Position numbers and translations under genes: made by a program
Origin: Pseudalgibacter alginicilyticus
GTDB taxonomy: Bacteria; Bacteroidota; Bacteroidia; Flavobacteriales; Flavobacteriaceae
Reading direction: 5' to 3'
NCBI RefSeq assembly: GCF_001310225.1
Contig: NZ_CP012898.1
Coordinates: 2,852,001 to 2,916,000, forward strand
Length of the DNA: 64,000 nucleotides
Notes under the pieces: model-generated
The model's database searches: none
Seen by the model: only the letters and a program-made list of their open reading frames with translations
What the model was told of the DNA's origin: nothing
In this document: positions 17,082 to 25,946 of the stretch, one piece after another
Position numbering within the stretch: the first letter of the stretch is position 1
Layout: every line of letters starts with the position of its first letter

Positions 17082-18296
17082 ATGTTCAATGTAAACGATA
17101 TAAGAAAAGACTTCCCCATTCTTTCTCGAAAAGTAAATGGCAAACCCTTAGTGTATTTTGATAATGCAGCAACCTCGCAAACCCCGCAACAGGTTATAGG
17201 TGGTATTGTAGACTATTATTCAAACCATAACGCCAATATTCATCGTGGTGTGCATACATTAAGCCAAGAGGCAACTGACTTATACGAACAAGCCAGACAA
17301 AAAATTCAGGTACATTTCAATGCTAAATTTTCGCATGAAATCATATTTACTTCAGGTACCACTCATGGAATTAATTTAGTAGCCAACGGTTTTTCATCCT
17401 TATTAAAAAAGGGCGATGAAATAATAGTATCGGCTTTGGAGCACCATAGTAATATTGTACCTTGGCAGATGCTTTGCGAGCGTACGGGAGCTACTTTAAA
17501 AGTCATTCCAATGAATGATGAAGGAGAATTAGTGATGACTGAATTTGATATCATGTTGTCAGAAAATACTAAGCTGATTTTTGTTAATCACGTGTCAAAT
17601 GCTTTAGGAACGGTAAATTCTATTGAATATATTATTGAAAAAGCACATCAAGTTGGTGCAGCAGTTTTAATTGATGGTGCGCAATCTAGTCCGCATATTA
17701 AAGCCGATGTTCAAAAACTAAATGTTGATTTTTATGTGGCTTCAGCTCATAAAATGTGTGGCCCAACAGGTGTTGGGGTGCTTTATGGAAAAGAAGAGTG
17801 GCTTAAAAAACTACCTCCCTATCAAGGTGGAGGCGAAATGATTGCTGAAGTGACTTTTGAGAAAACTACCTATGCGGAATTGCCACATAAATTTGAAGCA
17901 GGTACTCCAAACATTTGCGGAGGCATTGCTTTTGGCGCAGCTATTGATTATATGAATGCTATTGGTTTTGAGGTTATTGCAAATTATGAAAATGAGTTGC
18001 TCGAATATGCCACCGAGGAACTTTTAAAAATTGAAGGCTTAAAAATATACGGTACATCAAAACATAAGACATCTGTTATTTCATTCAATTTAGAAGGTAT
18101 TCATCCCTATGATGTAGGCACTATTCTTGATAAACTAGGAATTGCTGTAAGAACAGGACACCATTGTGCCCAACCCATCATGGATTATTTTAAAATCCCT
18201 GGTACGGTTCGTGCTTCTTTTTCGTTCTATAATACCAAAGCAGAAATTGATACATTGGTAGAAGGCGTTAAAAAAGCAAAAATGATGCTGTCTTAA
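17082..18296 (+). CDS. sufS: Cysteine desulfurase SufS
   Basis: 404 aa group II PLP-dependent cysteine desulfurase, source of sulfur for SufBCD. PLP lysine K224 in SAHKMCGPTGVG, conserved THGINLVA and HHSNIVPW segments, and the catalytic C362 in RTGHHCAQP within the short group II loop that needs SufE as acceptor. SufE follows at once, as expected. Length is normal. Confidence 0.96.
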   Translation: MFNVNDIRKDFPILSRKVNGKPLVYFDNAATSQTPQQVIGGIVDYYSNHNANIHRGVHTLSQEATDLYEQARQKIQVHFNAKFSHEIIFTSGTTHGINLVANGFSSLLKKGDEIIVSALEHHSNIVPWQMLCERTGATLKVIPMNDEGELVMTEFDIMLSENTKLIFVNHVSNALGTVNSIEYIIEKAHQVGAAVLIDGAQSSPHIKADVQKLNVDFYVASAHKMCGPTGVGVLYGKEEWLKKLPPYQGGGEMIAEVTFEKTTYAELPHKFEAGTPNICGGIAFGAAIDYMNAIGFEVIANYENELLEYATEELLKIEGLKIYGTSKHKTSVISFNLEGIHPYDVGTILDKLGIAVRTGHHCAQPIMDYFKIPGTVRASFSFYNTKAEIDTLVEGVKKAKMMLS

Positions 18297-18329
18297 TTTC
18301 TTATTGTATTTTTGTATAAAATTGATATT

Positions 18330-18752
18330 GTGAGTATAGAAGACATTCAAAACGAAATAATAGACGAATTTTCAATGTTTGAAGATTGGGAAGAGCGTTA
18401 TCAGTATATGATTGATTTAGGGAAAGATTTACCCTTAATTGACGACCAATACAAAACTGATAGTAACATTATAAAAGGTTGCCAAAGTAAAGTATGGGTA
18501 CATGCCGAAATGAAAGACAATAAAATAGTATTTACTGCCGATAGTGATGCTATTATTACTAAAGGTATAATAGCTATTTTAATTCGTACATTTTCTAACC
18601 AGCAGCCAAAAGATATAATAGAAGCGGAAACCGATTTTATTGATGACATAGGACTAAAAGAACATTTATCACCTACCAGAGCCAACGGCTTAGTAAGTAT
18701 GATAAGACAATTAAAAATGTATGCCATTGCATATCAAACGCAGTTAAATTAG
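18330..18752 (+). CDS. sufE: Sulfur acceptor protein SufE
   Basis: About 140 aa; takes persulfide sulfur from SufS and stimulates it. The acceptor Cys lies in IKGCQSKVW. The start is uncertain: the frame is open from a TTG at 18312, but similarity to SufE begins at SIEDIQNEIIDEF, favouring the GTG at 18330. A TATTTTTG string at 18307-18314 resembles a -7 box and would overlap the TTG start, which also argues for the later start and hints at an internal promoter. No -33 box is seen. Confidence 0.9.
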   Translation: MSIEDIQNEIIDEFSMFEDWEERYQYMIDLGKDLPLIDDQYKTDSNIIKGCQSKVWVHAEMKDNKIVFTADSDAIITKGIIAILIRTFSNQQPKDIIEAETDFIDDIGLKEHLSPTRANGLVSMIRQLKMYAIAYQTQLN

Positions 18753-18828
18753 TTGATTTGTTGAATCGTTTAATATTGGTTACGAACGAATAAACGGCTC
18801 AACATATAAACGATTAAACATAAAAAAA

Positions 18829-19155
18829 ATGAGCGACATAACAATAGATACAGCCTTATTAGGCGAAAAAATAGTAAATGTACTAAAAACAATTTACGAC
18901 CCAGAAATTCCAGTAGACATTTATGAATTAGGATTGATTTACGATGTATTTGTAAACGAAGATTATGAGGTGAAAATATTAATGACTTTAACAACACCAA
19001 ATTGCCCTGTGGCAGAAACGCTACCCTTGGAAGTTGAAGAAAAAGTAAAATCACTTAACGAGGTGAAAGATGCCGAAGTTGAAATTACTTTTGACCCGCC
19101 TTGGACTCAAGAATTAATGAGTGAAGAAGCCAAATTGGAATTGGGGATGCTATAA
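18829..19155 (+). CDS. sufT: SufT-like MIP18/DUF59 Fe-S maturation factor
   Basis: 108 aa MIP18-family protein. Hallmarks are YDPEIPVDIYELGLIY, the TTPNCPVAE motif with the conserved Cys, and the terminal FDPPWT. Stand-alone DUF59 proteins in suf operons help transfer clusters to target enzymes. Follows sufE by 76 nt and precedes the ABC exporter by 13 nt. Confidence 0.92.
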   Translation: MSDITIDTALLGEKIVNVLKTIYDPEIPVDIYELGLIYDVFVNEDYEVKILMTLTTPNCPVAETLPLEVEEKVKSLNEVKDAEVEITFDPPWTQELMSEEAKLELGML

Positions 19156-19168
19156 TTCAAAATTTTAG

Positions 19169-21004
19169 ATGGCAAAACGCACACCTAAATCATTAAAAGA
19201 CGATAAGAAAACAAACTTAAAATCGTCGTTTGATGCTTTGGTTTACATTCCACGTTTTTTTAAAGAAATATGGCAAGTAAACAAAAAACTGTTTTTACTT
19301 TCTGCATTTTGTAGACTTGTTGGGGCCCTCCTTCCCGTTATAATTTTATGGATTGGAAAATTAATAATTGATGAAATTATTCATCAAACATCCATTGATA
19401 TTGCGGATTACAGACAGCTTTGGACTTATGTAGCCGCAGAGTTTGCTTTGGTTATTCTTTCAGATTTAATTAGTAGAGCAATTTCACTCACCGATGGTCT
19501 GTTAGGAGATAAATACAACATCGCTACATCTGTAACTATTATTAAAAAAACCAATCAAATTAATATTAGTTTATTAGAAGATTCGGAGTTTTATGATAAA
19601 TTAGAACGTGCCAGAACACAAACTACTAATCGTGTTGGACTTATGTCTAACGTGTTGGGGCAAGCTCAAAGTGCTATTTCAATTTCAACATTAGTAGCAG
19701 GTTTAATCTATTTTGAACCTTATTTGATTATTCTCTTAGTACTGAGTATCATTCCTTCATTTATAAATGAAATTCGTTTTAGCCAACAACAATACTCATT
19801 GGCAAGAAGTTGGACGTCCGAACGTAGAGAATTAGATTATTTGCGGTTTATTGGTGCTAACGATAAGACAGCTAAAGAAATAAAGCTTTTTGGTTTAACA
19901 GATTTTGTTGTTAATCGCTTTAAAAACTTATCTGAAGAATATTTTGAACTTAATAAAACACTAGCTATAAAGCGATCTGCTTTAGGTTTTATGTTTAATG
20001 TTTTGGGTACATTAAGTTATTATGGAGCTTACGTTTTTATCATTTATCGGGTGCTTTCGGGAGTTATCACTATTGGCGAACTTACATTTTTATCAGGTGC
20101 TTTTAATCGTTTAACACGAAATCTTCAAGATTTCTTTGCAAAATTTACACGTATTTCAGAAAGTGCTTTATATCTAAAAGATTATTTTGATTTTATTGAT
20201 ATTTCTATCGTTTCAAAAACAAAAGAAGATTTAGAACTACCAAAAAAAATAAAGCAAGGTTTTGAATTTAAAAATGTATATTTTTCATATCCAGATTCTG
20301 ATGTTGAAATTTTAAAAGGGATCAATTTTAAACTAATAGCAGGAGAAAAAATGGCTTTTGTGGGGCAAAATGGTGCTGGAAAAACAACACTTACTAAATT
20401 ATTATTGCGTTTTTACGAACCTACATCGGGTGAAATTTTACTTGATGGTGTTAATATAAATCGTTTTAATAAGGGTAAATATCAAGAGTTTTTTGGTGTT
20501 ATTTTTCAAGATTTCTTTAGATATGAGTTCACAGTAAAAGAAAATATTGCCATTGGAAATATTGATGAAATTGAAAATCAAATTAAAATTGAAACCGCAG
20601 CAGAATTGAGTTTGGCTAATGAGGTGGTATCCGAATTAAAAAATGGCTACAACCAACAATTAGGTAAACGTTTCTCAAATGGTCAAGAGCTTTCAGGAGG
20701 TCAATGGCAAAAAGTAGCCTTAGCACGTGCCTATATGAAGGAGGCAGAAGTTATGATTTTAGATGAGCCCACATCTGCATTAGATGCCAAAGCAGAAAGC
20801 GACGTGTTTGGTAGGTTTATTGGATTAACTGAAGGTAAAACAAGTATTATTATTTCACATAGATTTAGTACTGTAAGGCAAGCCGATAGGATTTTGGTTC
20901 TTGAACACGGCAAGGTTCTAGAAATAGGCACCCACGAAGAATTAATGAAAAATCAATCCCTATATTCCGAATTGTTTTCATTGCAAGCCGAAGGTTACCA
21001 ATAA
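19169..21004 (+). CDS. ABC exporter, fused permease and ATPase
   Basis: 611 aa type IV ABC half-transporter, expected to work as a dimer in the inner membrane. Six hydrophobic segments in about residues 35-330, then the ATPase with Walker A GQNGAGKTT (from 399), signature LSGGQ (508-512), Walker B VMILDEPTSALD and H-loop ISHRFSTV. It lies between sufT and the DUF2480 gene with gaps of 13 and 22 nt, so it is probably co-transcribed with suf. Atm1-type exporters are the known Fe-S-linked members of this class, but no Atm1-specific glutathione residues could be verified, so the substrate is unknown. Confidence 0.88.
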   Translation: MAKRTPKSLKDDKKTNLKSSFDALVYIPRFFKEIWQVNKKLFLLSAFCRLVGALLPVIILWIGKLIIDEIIHQTSIDIADYRQLWTYVAAEFALVILSDLISRAISLTDGLLGDKYNIATSVTIIKKTNQINISLLEDSEFYDKLERARTQTTNRVGLMSNVLGQAQSAISISTLVAGLIYFEPYLIILLVLSIIPSFINEIRFSQQQYSLARSWTSERRELDYLRFIGANDKTAKEIKLFGLTDFVVNRFKNLSEEYFELNKTLAIKRSALGFMFNVLGTLSYYGAYVFIIYRVLSGVITIGELTFLSGAFNRLTRNLQDFFAKFTRISESALYLKDYFDFIDISIVSKTKEDLELPKKIKQGFEFKNVYFSYPDSDVEILKGINFKLIAGEKMAFVGQNGAGKTTLTKLLLRFYEPTSGEILLDGVNINRFNKGKYQEFFGVIFQDFFRYEFTVKENIAIGNIDEIENQIKIETAAELSLANEVVSELKNGYNQQLGKRFSNGQELSGGQWQKVALARAYMKEAEVMILDEPTSALDAKAESDVFGRFIGLTEGKTSIIISHRFSTVRQADRILVLEHGKVLEIGTHEELMKNQSLYSELFSLQAEGYQ

Positions 21005-21026
21005 CAAAATTGTTTAAATTTGTATT

Positions 21027-21536
21027 ATGGCAGACGAAATCATAAACCGCGTAGCGAACAGTAAATTAATCACCGTAAACCTTGAGGATTATTATCCTAA
21101 AGGTGAGCGCGTATTGTTTGATATTAAAGATTGGCTTTTTGAAGGCTTTGTGCTGCGCGAAAAGGATTTTAGAAATCAAGTTTCTGAATTTGATTGGAGT
21201 CAATATCAAGACAGTTTTGTAGCTTTAACTTGTAGTAGTGATGCTATAATTCCTGGCTGGGCCTATATGTTAATAAGTATCCAATTGCAGCCTTTTGTAA
21301 AAAAAACGGTCATTGGTAATTTGGTAACCTTAGAAACTTCCATCTATCAAGATGTAATAAATAATCTCAACATTTCCGAATTTGCAGGTAAGCTTATTAT
21401 TATAAAAGGATGTTCTAAAAAACCAGTACCAGAAAACGCCTATGTTATGCTTGCAAATAAATTACAACCCCTTGTAAAATCCATTATGTATGGTGAGGCC
21501 TGTTCTTCTGTTCCTCTTTATAAAAAAAACAAATAA
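21027..21536 (+). CDS. DUF2480 family protein
   Basis: 169 aa soluble protein. I recognise it as DUF2480 from its N-terminus (ADEIINRVANSKLITVNLEDYYP), the FDIKDWLFEGFVLREKDFR segment and the GCSKKPVPENAY C-terminal segment. It usually accompanies DUF59 and SUF genes in Bacteroidetes, as here, suggesting an accessory role in Fe-S metabolism; no biochemical function is known to me. Last gene of the suf unit before the DUF3078 promoter. Confidence 0.85.
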   Translation: MADEIINRVANSKLITVNLEDYYPKGERVLFDIKDWLFEGFVLREKDFRNQVSEFDWSQYQDSFVALTCSSDAIIPGWAYMLISIQLQPFVKKTVIGNLVTLETSIYQDVINNLNISEFAGKLIIIKGCSKKPVPENAYVMLANKLQPLVKSIMYGEACSSVPLYKKNK

Positions 21537-21602
21537 ATTTTTTGTGACTTAATTATAAAATTTGGGTCAAAATTAAAACTATGGCTTGCAATTAATAAGT
21601 AA

Positions 21603-21632
21603 TTGTAAAATTTTAGAAATAACCTATATTTG
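21603..21632 (+). promoter_or_regulatory. Promoter of the first DUF3078 gene
   Basis: TTG (21603-21605), exactly 19 nt, then TATATTTG (21625-21632) followed by CAC. A consensus Bacteroidetes promoter 28 nt before the ATG at 21660. It separates the DUF3078 genes from the suf operon. Confidence 0.8.
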
Positions 21633-21659
21633 CACACATTTTAAAAAAAATCTATAAAA

Positions 21660-22586
21660 ATGAAAAAAACATTATTGTTATTGACTTTATTTGTCGGACT
21701 TATTTCCACCCAAGCTCAAACAAAAGAAGAATTACAAGCACAAAAATCTGAAAAACAAGCAGAAGCAAATGCAGCTCAAGCAGAAGCAAATGCTTTACAA
21801 GCAAAAATTGATGCCCTTCCAGGGTGGAGAAAAGGTGCTTTTGGTACTATTGGAGGAAGTTTGTCTAATTTTAACAATTGGTACTCTCAAGATAAACCAA
21901 ACAATGTATCTGGAAATATTGGATTGACTGTTAATGCCTATGCTAATTTAATAGAAGAGAAATTCTTTTGGAGAAACTCTTTAACTACCAATTTAAACTG
22001 GGTAAAGTTAGATGATAAAGATTCATCAACTGATAGTGATAACTTTGAACCTTCAACTGATGTTTTCAGTATTACATCTTTATACGGAAGAAATATTACT
22101 AAAACATTAGCTATTTCCGGATTAGCGGAATACAGAACAACCTTGTTAGATAACTTTAACGATCCTGGATATTTAGATGTAGGTATTGGTGCTACTTGGA
22201 CGCCAATTCAAAATTTGATAGTTGTTGTACACCCATTAAACTACAATTTTGTTTTTGCAGATAATGATGCTGTATTTGAATCTTCTTTAGGTGCTAAAAT
22301 TGTTGCAGATTATACCAGGCAAATTGGTGCTATCAATTTTAAAACCAATTTATCAACATTCCAAAGTTATAAAAGCGGAGATTTATCAAACTTAACATGG
22401 ACAAATTCTTTCAGCTATACTTTATGGAAAATGATTGGTGTAGGTTTTGATTTTGGATTGAGAAGTAACAAGCAAGAAGCCTTAAATTATGCTTTAGCAC
22501 AAACACCAGCAACGGCAACTTCTTTTGATGATGTTGATAATAAATTACAATCATATTACACGATTGGTTTGAGTTATAAATTTTAA
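21660..22586 (+). CDS. DUF3078 family outer-membrane-type protein
   Basis: 308 aa. Signal peptide (about 1-19, STQAQ cleavage), a short alanine/glutamine-rich helical segment (about 20-52, heptad-like AEANAAQAEANALQ), then a beta-rich domain with alternating aromatic strands ending in YTIGLSYKF. A C-terminal Phe after a beta-strand is typical of outer-membrane barrels. Family function unknown to me. Followed by a paralogue and a terminator. Confidence 0.82.
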   Translation: MKKTLLLLTLFVGLISTQAQTKEELQAQKSEKQAEANAAQAEANALQAKIDALPGWRKGAFGTIGGSLSNFNNWYSQDKPNNVSGNIGLTVNAYANLIEEKFFWRNSLTTNLNWVKLDDKDSSTDSDNFEPSTDVFSITSLYGRNITKTLAISGLAEYRTTLLDNFNDPGYLDVGIGATWTPIQNLIVVVHPLNYNFVFADNDAVFESSLGAKIVADYTRQIGAINFKTNLSTFQSYKSGDLSNLTWTNSFSYTLWKMIGVGFDFGLRSNKQEALNYALAQTPATATSFDDVDNKLQSYYTIGLSYKF

Positions 22587-22605
22587 TTGAATTTAACCTA
22601 TTTTT

Positions 22606-22638
22606 AAAAAAATGTGCTCTAAATCGGGGCACATTTTT
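22606..22638 (+). terminator. Intrinsic terminator after the first DUF3078 gene
   Basis: AAAAATGTGC/GCACATTTTT arms with an 11-nt loop and a T-run, 20 nt after the stop codon. The second DUF3078 gene therefore needs read-through or its own promoter. Confidence 0.85.
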
Positions 22639-22745
22639 ATTTGCCATAAGTTGTAATAATTTAAGTTATAAATGTTGGTGCAATTTATAGTAATCTTTTA
22701 CGTTGATTTAATCTTTTTAGATACGTTTATTAAAAAACTTATTAA

Positions 22746-23678
22746 ATGAAAAATGCTTTTTTGTTATTTTTTTTTACAGGGATTATTACCTTACAAGCAC
22801 AAACCTTAGAAGAGTTACAAGCTATTTTAGCTATTCAAAAAGATTCACTTAAAGCTGTTAAAAGTAGAGTGGATGCTACACAAGGAAAAATAGATGCATT
22901 TCCAGGTTGGAAAAAAGGTGCCTTTGGAACTATTGGTGGTAGTTTTTCAAATTTTAATAATTGGTATGCTCAAAAATCACCAAATAACAGATCTGGTAAT
23001 ATAGGGTTTACAGGAAATGCTTTTGCAAATCTCGATGCAGATAACTTTTTTTGGAGAAATTCGGGCGCTATAAACTTATCTTGGGTAAAGTTTGATGATA
23101 AAGATGTTATGGATACTTCAAAATGGCGCGAGGCAACAGATGTATTTAATATTTCTTCTTTATACGGACTTAAATTAAACGAAACCTTAGCACTTTCTGG
23201 ACTTGGAGAATACAGAACTACCATTTTAAACAACTTTAATAATCCTGGGTATTTGGATGCAGGTATTGGAGCAACTTGGACGCCCATAAAAGATTTGGTT
23301 GTTGTGGCACATCCGTTAAATTATAACTTAGTATTAAGTAGAAACGACGTAATTTTTAAATCGTCTTTTGGTACAAAAATACTTGTAGATTATACCAGAC
23401 AAATAAAAGAAGTTAGTTTTAAAACAAATTTATCGATGTTTCAAAGTTATAAAAGCAGCAATTTTTCTAATTGGACATGGAACAACACATTTGGGTACAC
23501 CCTTTGGAAAATGATTGGTGTAGGTTTTGATTTTGGGTTGAGAAGTAATAAGCAGGAAGCATTAAAATATTATGATAATTTATATGATATTACCAGTGGC
23601 AATCCCACACCTTCTTTTGAAAACATTGATAATAAATTACAAAGCTATTACACTTTAGGGTTGAGTTACAAATTTTAA
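22746..23678 (+). CDS. DUF3078 family protein, tandem paralogue
   Basis: 310 aa, same architecture as the preceding gene: signal peptide (about 1-18), short helical segment with KIDAFPGWKKGAFGTIGGSFSNFNNWYAQ (shared almost word for word; core GAFGTIGGS), beta-barrel-like domain and C-terminal YTLGLSYKF. The most conserved parts are FNNWY and KMIGVGFDFGLRSNKQEA. It clearly arose by tandem duplication. Role unknown. Confidence 0.82.
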   Translation: MKNAFLLFFFTGIITLQAQTLEELQAILAIQKDSLKAVKSRVDATQGKIDAFPGWKKGAFGTIGGSFSNFNNWYAQKSPNNRSGNIGFTGNAFANLDADNFFWRNSGAINLSWVKFDDKDVMDTSKWREATDVFNISSLYGLKLNETLALSGLGEYRTTILNNFNNPGYLDAGIGATWTPIKDLVVVAHPLNYNLVLSRNDVIFKSSFGTKILVDYTRQIKEVSFKTNLSMFQSYKSSNFSNWTWNNTFGYTLWKMIGVGFDFGLRSNKQEALKYYDNLYDITSGNPTPSFENIDNKLQSYYTLGLSYKF

Positions 23679-23905
23679 GATATCCAATTATTTATATTAA
23701 AAGATGCGTTTCCTTTTAGGGATATATATTTTTGTTGGTGTTTGTAAGTATTAATTCTGAGTACTAAAAGTTAATGACGTGTTAGTATAAAAATAACTCT
23801 ACTTGTAATTGAGTTCATACTTTGTTTTATTATTTCAAATGTTGCATTTTATTGAAAATGATGAGTTTAGATATTCATACAGTTCCGTAGAAAACTTTAT
23901 AACGC

Positions 23906-23944
23906 AAAAAACCCTCACTTTTAATAGTAAAGTAAGGGTTTTTT
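23906..23944. terminator. Bidirectional terminator between DUF3078 and rng
   Basis: AAAAAACCCTCACTT (23906-23920) against AAAGTAAGGGTTTTTT (23929-23944), long stem with one bulge, A-run and T-run on both flanks. It lies 3 nt from the rng stop. The remaining 230 nt between the genes hold nothing else I can support. Confidence 0.85.
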
Positions 23945-23947
23945 AAA

Positions 23948-25495
23948 TTATTTAATTTGATTACCATCTTTATCAAAAAAGTGATATTCTAAATATGTGT
24001 AAGCATCTCTTGGTAAAACTTTAACCCATTTTTTATGTTCTAAAAACCATTTAGAACGTATTGATGGAAAACCTTTTGTTAAAAAGGCCGCTATAAAAGG
24101 ATGTGTGTTTAAAGTCAACTTTTTATAGTCTTTTTTTATTAGTAATTCAAGGTCGTGATTTACTTTTTGCACGATACCTATAGGCGCTTCAACTTCAGAA
24201 CCATTTAAAATATCGTCAGGATTTTCCTCACGGGTTTTAATGTTCATTTCTGGTCGAACACGCTGTCTTGTAATTTGTATCAATCCAAATTTACTTGGAG
24301 GCAGTATTTTGTGTTTTGCTCTATCATCTTTCATTTCATCGCGAAGATGGTTAAAGAGTTTTTGCCTGTTTTCAGCATTGGTCATATCTATAAAGTCTAC
24401 AACTATAATACCTCCCATATCACGTAAGCGTAATTGACGAGCCATTTCTGTGGCGGCTATTAGGTTAACCTCTAAGGCCGTGTCCTCTTGGTTGTTAGCT
24501 TTGTTAGATCTGTTGCCACTGTTTACATCAATAACGTGTAACGCTTCAGTATGTTCTATTACCAAATACGCGCCTTTAGCCATAGAAACAGTTTTTCCAA
24601 AGGAGGTTTTAATTTGTCTTTCAATTCCAAATTTTTCAAAAATAGGAACGTTAGATTGATACAATTTAACGATTGATTCTTTGTTTGGTGCAATTTCTTG
24701 CACATAATCTTTAATTTGATAATAAAGCTCTTCATCATCTACAGTTATTCCTGTAAAGGTATCATTGAATATGTCTCGCAAAATAGAGGAGGCCTTATTC
24801 ATTTCACCTAAAACTTTACTGGGATGGTGGGCTTTATGTAGCTTTTTACACATTGCTGTCCAACGACTTAGCAAATTTTGTAAATCTTTATCTAATTCGG
24901 CTACTTTTTTGCCTTCTGCTACTGTACGAACTATAATACCAAAACCTGGAGGCGTAATGCTTTTTACCAATCGTTTTAAGCGGTCTTTTTCATCTTTACT
25001 TTCTATTTTTTGAGAAATAGAAATGCGATTAGAAAAAGGTACTAAAACAATATATCTACCAGCAATGGAAAGCTCAGAACTAATTCTGGGTCCTTTGGTG
25101 GATATGGGTTCTTTTACTATTTGTACCAATAGCGATTGATTTGATTTTAAGACGTCAACAATTTTGCCGTCTTTATCAATATCTTTTTCAAATGGGAAGT
25201 TTTTTAAAGAAAAATCTTTTAGTTTACCTGTGCTTACACTTTTTGTGAATTTTAAAAGCGAAGGAAGCTTAGGACCTAAATCATGATAATGCAAAAAAGC
25301 ATCTTTATCATAACCTACATTAACAAATGCAGCATTTAATCCAGGAACAGCTTTTCGTATTTTGGCTATAAACACATCACCAACCGAAAAGTTGTTACTA
25401 CCCTCGTCTTTCTGTAATTCAATAAGTTTTCCATCTTTTAATAAGGCAAAATCAACATCATCAGAACTAGATCGAATAATCAATTCTTTATCCAT
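23948..25495 (-). CDS. rng: Ribonuclease G/E family endoribonuclease
   Basis: 515 aa endoribonuclease for rRNA processing and mRNA decay. S1-like RNA-binding domain (about 37-130; VGDVFIAKIRKAVPGLNAAFVNVG start), RNase-H/5' sensor region, then a DNase-I-like catalytic domain with metal-binding D323 (HVIDVNSG) and D367 (VVDFIDM). The small domain follows RQRVRP (about 411-415). The CPxCxG Zn-link of E. coli RNase E/G is absent; the region 415-440 has no Cys. Length resembles RNase G, with no C-terminal degradosome scaffold. Confidence 0.92.
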   Translation of the reverse strand: MDKELIIRSSSDDVDFALLKDGKLIELQKDEGSNNFSVGDVFIAKIRKAVPGLNAAFVNVGYDKDAFLHYHDLGPKLPSLLKFTKSVSTGKLKDFSLKNFPFEKDIDKDGKIVDVLKSNQSLLVQIVKEPISTKGPRISSELSIAGRYIVLVPFSNRISISQKIESKDEKDRLKRLVKSITPPGFGIIVRTVAEGKKVAELDKDLQNLLSRWTAMCKKLHKAHHPSKVLGEMNKASSILRDIFNDTFTGITVDDEELYYQIKDYVQEIAPNKESIVKLYQSNVPIFEKFGIERQIKTSFGKTVSMAKGAYLVIEHTEALHVIDVNSGNRSNKANNQEDTALEVNLIAATEMARQLRLRDMGGIIVVDFIDMTNAENRQKLFNHLRDEMKDDRAKHKILPPSKFGLIQITRQRVRPEMNIKTREENPDDILNGSEVEAPIGIVQKVNHDLELLIKKDYKKLTLNTHPFIAAFLTKGFPSIRSKWFLEHKKWVKVLPRDAYTYLEYHFFDKDGNQIK

Positions 25496-25815
25496 TTAGT
25501 TAATTTTTATCCATACTATTAAGTTGTTAAGCTATTAGTTGTAAGGTTGTTAAAGTGAAATGTGCTAAGATAAGTACTTAGCAAAAACAACTAACAACTA
25601 AAACCGCTAATGACTAACAACTAAACTGTACAGATGGATTATACAATATTTTATACCTCAATTGCTTTTATGATTCGAAATCAATGTTTGCAGTTAAGAT
25701 ATTCACAGGATTTAAAAATCCGTGGAGTTCATAATTTCATTTGAATGAACTCATTTCAATGAACGTTTTGTTAGTTAAAACCAAAAAAAGTAGCTAATCT
25801 AACTACTTTTTTGGT
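25496..25815. other. 320-nt spacer upstream of rng with repeat-like hairpin
   Basis: No gene seen. 25515-25628 carries ACAACTAACAACTAAAAC-type strings on one side and partly complementary AGTTGTTAAG...TTAGTTGT on the other, around a perfect 7-bp hairpin TGCTAAG (25563-25569)/CTTAGCA (25577-25583). Similar AACAACTAACAACTGAAAAC occurs at 15609-15629. The rest is AT-rich; no consensus promoter for rng was found. It may form a structured rng leader. Confidence 0.4.
25780..25815 (-). terminator. Terminator directly after the small basic gene
   Basis: ACCAAAAAAAGTAG (25780-25793) and CTACTTTTTTGGT (25803-25815) pair almost perfectly with a 9-nt loop; in minus orientation the stem starts at the base after the TAA and ends in TTTTTTTGG. 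Confidence 0.75.
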
Positions 25816-25908
25816 TTATTTTTTCTTCTTGTGACGGTTAGCGCGTCTACGTTTCTTACGTTTGTGCGTCGCTACCTTATGTCTTTTACGTTTTTTACCA
25901 CTTGGCAT
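25816..25908 (-). CDS. 30-aa very basic protein (MPSGKKRKRHK type)
   Basis: ATG at 25908 to TAA at 25816. About two thirds of residues are Lys, Arg or His (GKKRKRHKVATHKRKK and more). I recall near-identical short ORFs across Bacteroidetes, always this basic, usually near HU. The composition suits a ribosomal or RNA-binding protein. The Bacteroidetes-specific ribosomal protein bL38 was described from Flavobacterium johnsoniae; I cannot say whether this is it. It lies 38 nt after HU with a terminator immediately behind. Confidence 0.8.
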   Translation of the reverse strand: MPSGKKRKRHKVATHKRKKRRRANRHKKKK

Positions 25909-25946
25909 AAATAGTGTCTTTTTAAATTAATAATTCGATTAATGTT

